A stretch of 64,000 bases of DNA from Paracoccus subflavus (GTDB taxonomy: Bacteria; Pseudomonadota; Alphaproteobacteria; Rhodobacterales; Rhodobacteraceae), in contig NZ_SISK01000002.1 in the NCBI RefSeq assembly GCF_004310345.1, positions 327,591 through 391,590 on the forward strand, written 5' to 3'. Below, one piece after another: positions 63,893 through 64,000 of this stretch; positions within the stretch are counted from its first letter, which is position 1; every line of letters starts with the position of its first letter. Below the pieces are notes generated by a model, which saw nothing but the letters and a program-made list of their open reading frames with translations, was not told where the DNA came from and did not search any database. Position numbers and translations under genes: made by a program.

Positions 63893-64000
63893 CCCATTTT
63901 GCCCATTGCGACGGCGGTATCGGACATTCGGTTCGAGAAGCCCCATTCGTTGTCGTACCATGTGAGGATGCGGCACAGGCGTTTTTCCATGACCTTGGTC
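63889..64000 (-). CDS. gap: Glyceraldehyde-3-phosphate dehydrogenase (3' end only)
   Basis: Only the last 36 residues and the stop are in the window; the rest lies beyond base 64000. On the minus strand the frame ends [20 protein letters not shown], where [12 protein letters not shown] is the C-terminal signature of GAPDH. It is convergent with the SDR gene. The catalytic Cys and His are outside the window. Confidence 0.9.
   Translation of the reverse strand, partial: TKVMEKRLCRILTWYDNEWGFSNRMSDTAVAMGKMG

Overview
The window is a high-GC chromosomal segment from an alphaproteobacterium of the Rhodobacteraceae/Paracoccaceae type, with Paracoccus or a close relative as the best guess. This is inferred from GC-rich codon third positions, the RF2 anticodon region, SqdB, the choXWV plus betI-B-A choline cluster, and several small proteins of this lineage. 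No 16S gene is present, so genus is not established.

Layout. 1-2.9 kb: the 3' part of a LysR regulator, an old-yellow-enzyme gene and a broken acyl-dehydratase pseudogene. 2.9-14.6 kb: an AraC regulator divergent from a long operon encoding an ATP-dependent HyuB/HyuA hydantoinase/oxoprolinase pair, PxpA, a biotin carrier, a biotin carboxylase, PxpB and PxpC. It ends with a leaderless substrate-binding-protein homologue and a GntR/FCD regulator with two winged-helix domains. 14.6-25.7 kb: behind a TTGACA-type promoter, a spermidine/putrescine-class ABC importer with two different ATPases, one lacking its switch histidine, plus two SDR dehydrogenases, a Tat-exported binding protein, an amidase, a cyclic-imide-hydrolase-like polysaccharide-deacetylase-fold enzyme, a CxxC small protein, a COG0523 GTPase and a GNAT. 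I read 4.2-25.7 kb as one accessory locus that imports and opens cyclic amides, imides or ureides and then hydrolyses the linear amide. The substrate is unknown.

25.7-34.5 kb: cupin-SnoaL and GNAT genes, a decayed IS5-type transposase, an isolated hisA, a DUF2147 protein, an alpha/beta hydrolase, a SqdB-type sugar-nucleotide enzyme and a capsule export set (kpsT, kpsE, and divergent kpsM). 34.5-41.1 kb: choline uptake (choV, choW, choX) divergent from betI-betB-betA, with a BetI-like operator between them. 41.1-50.1 kb: DsbA-like thiol oxidoreductase, aminotransferase, AmiC amidase, PBP1A, prfB, patatin and a histidine phosphatase.

50.1-64 kb: tRNA-Val, tRNA-Ala, a gene-poor stretch, a LytR_C/SPOR-like periplasmic protein, kup, an AmpD-type amidase, a lipoprotein, gatA-gatC, tRNA-Glu, prfC, a DUF486 membrane protein, dnaB, pyrE-pyrC, a small helical protein, an SDR and the 3' end of a GAPDH gene. 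This last part looks like ordinary core genome. Mobile or decayed DNA is limited to the IS5 remnant, the dehydratase pseudogene, a 35-bp tandem duplication and a possible inverted-repeat element after tRNA-Ala. No CRISPR array, integrase or rRNA was seen.
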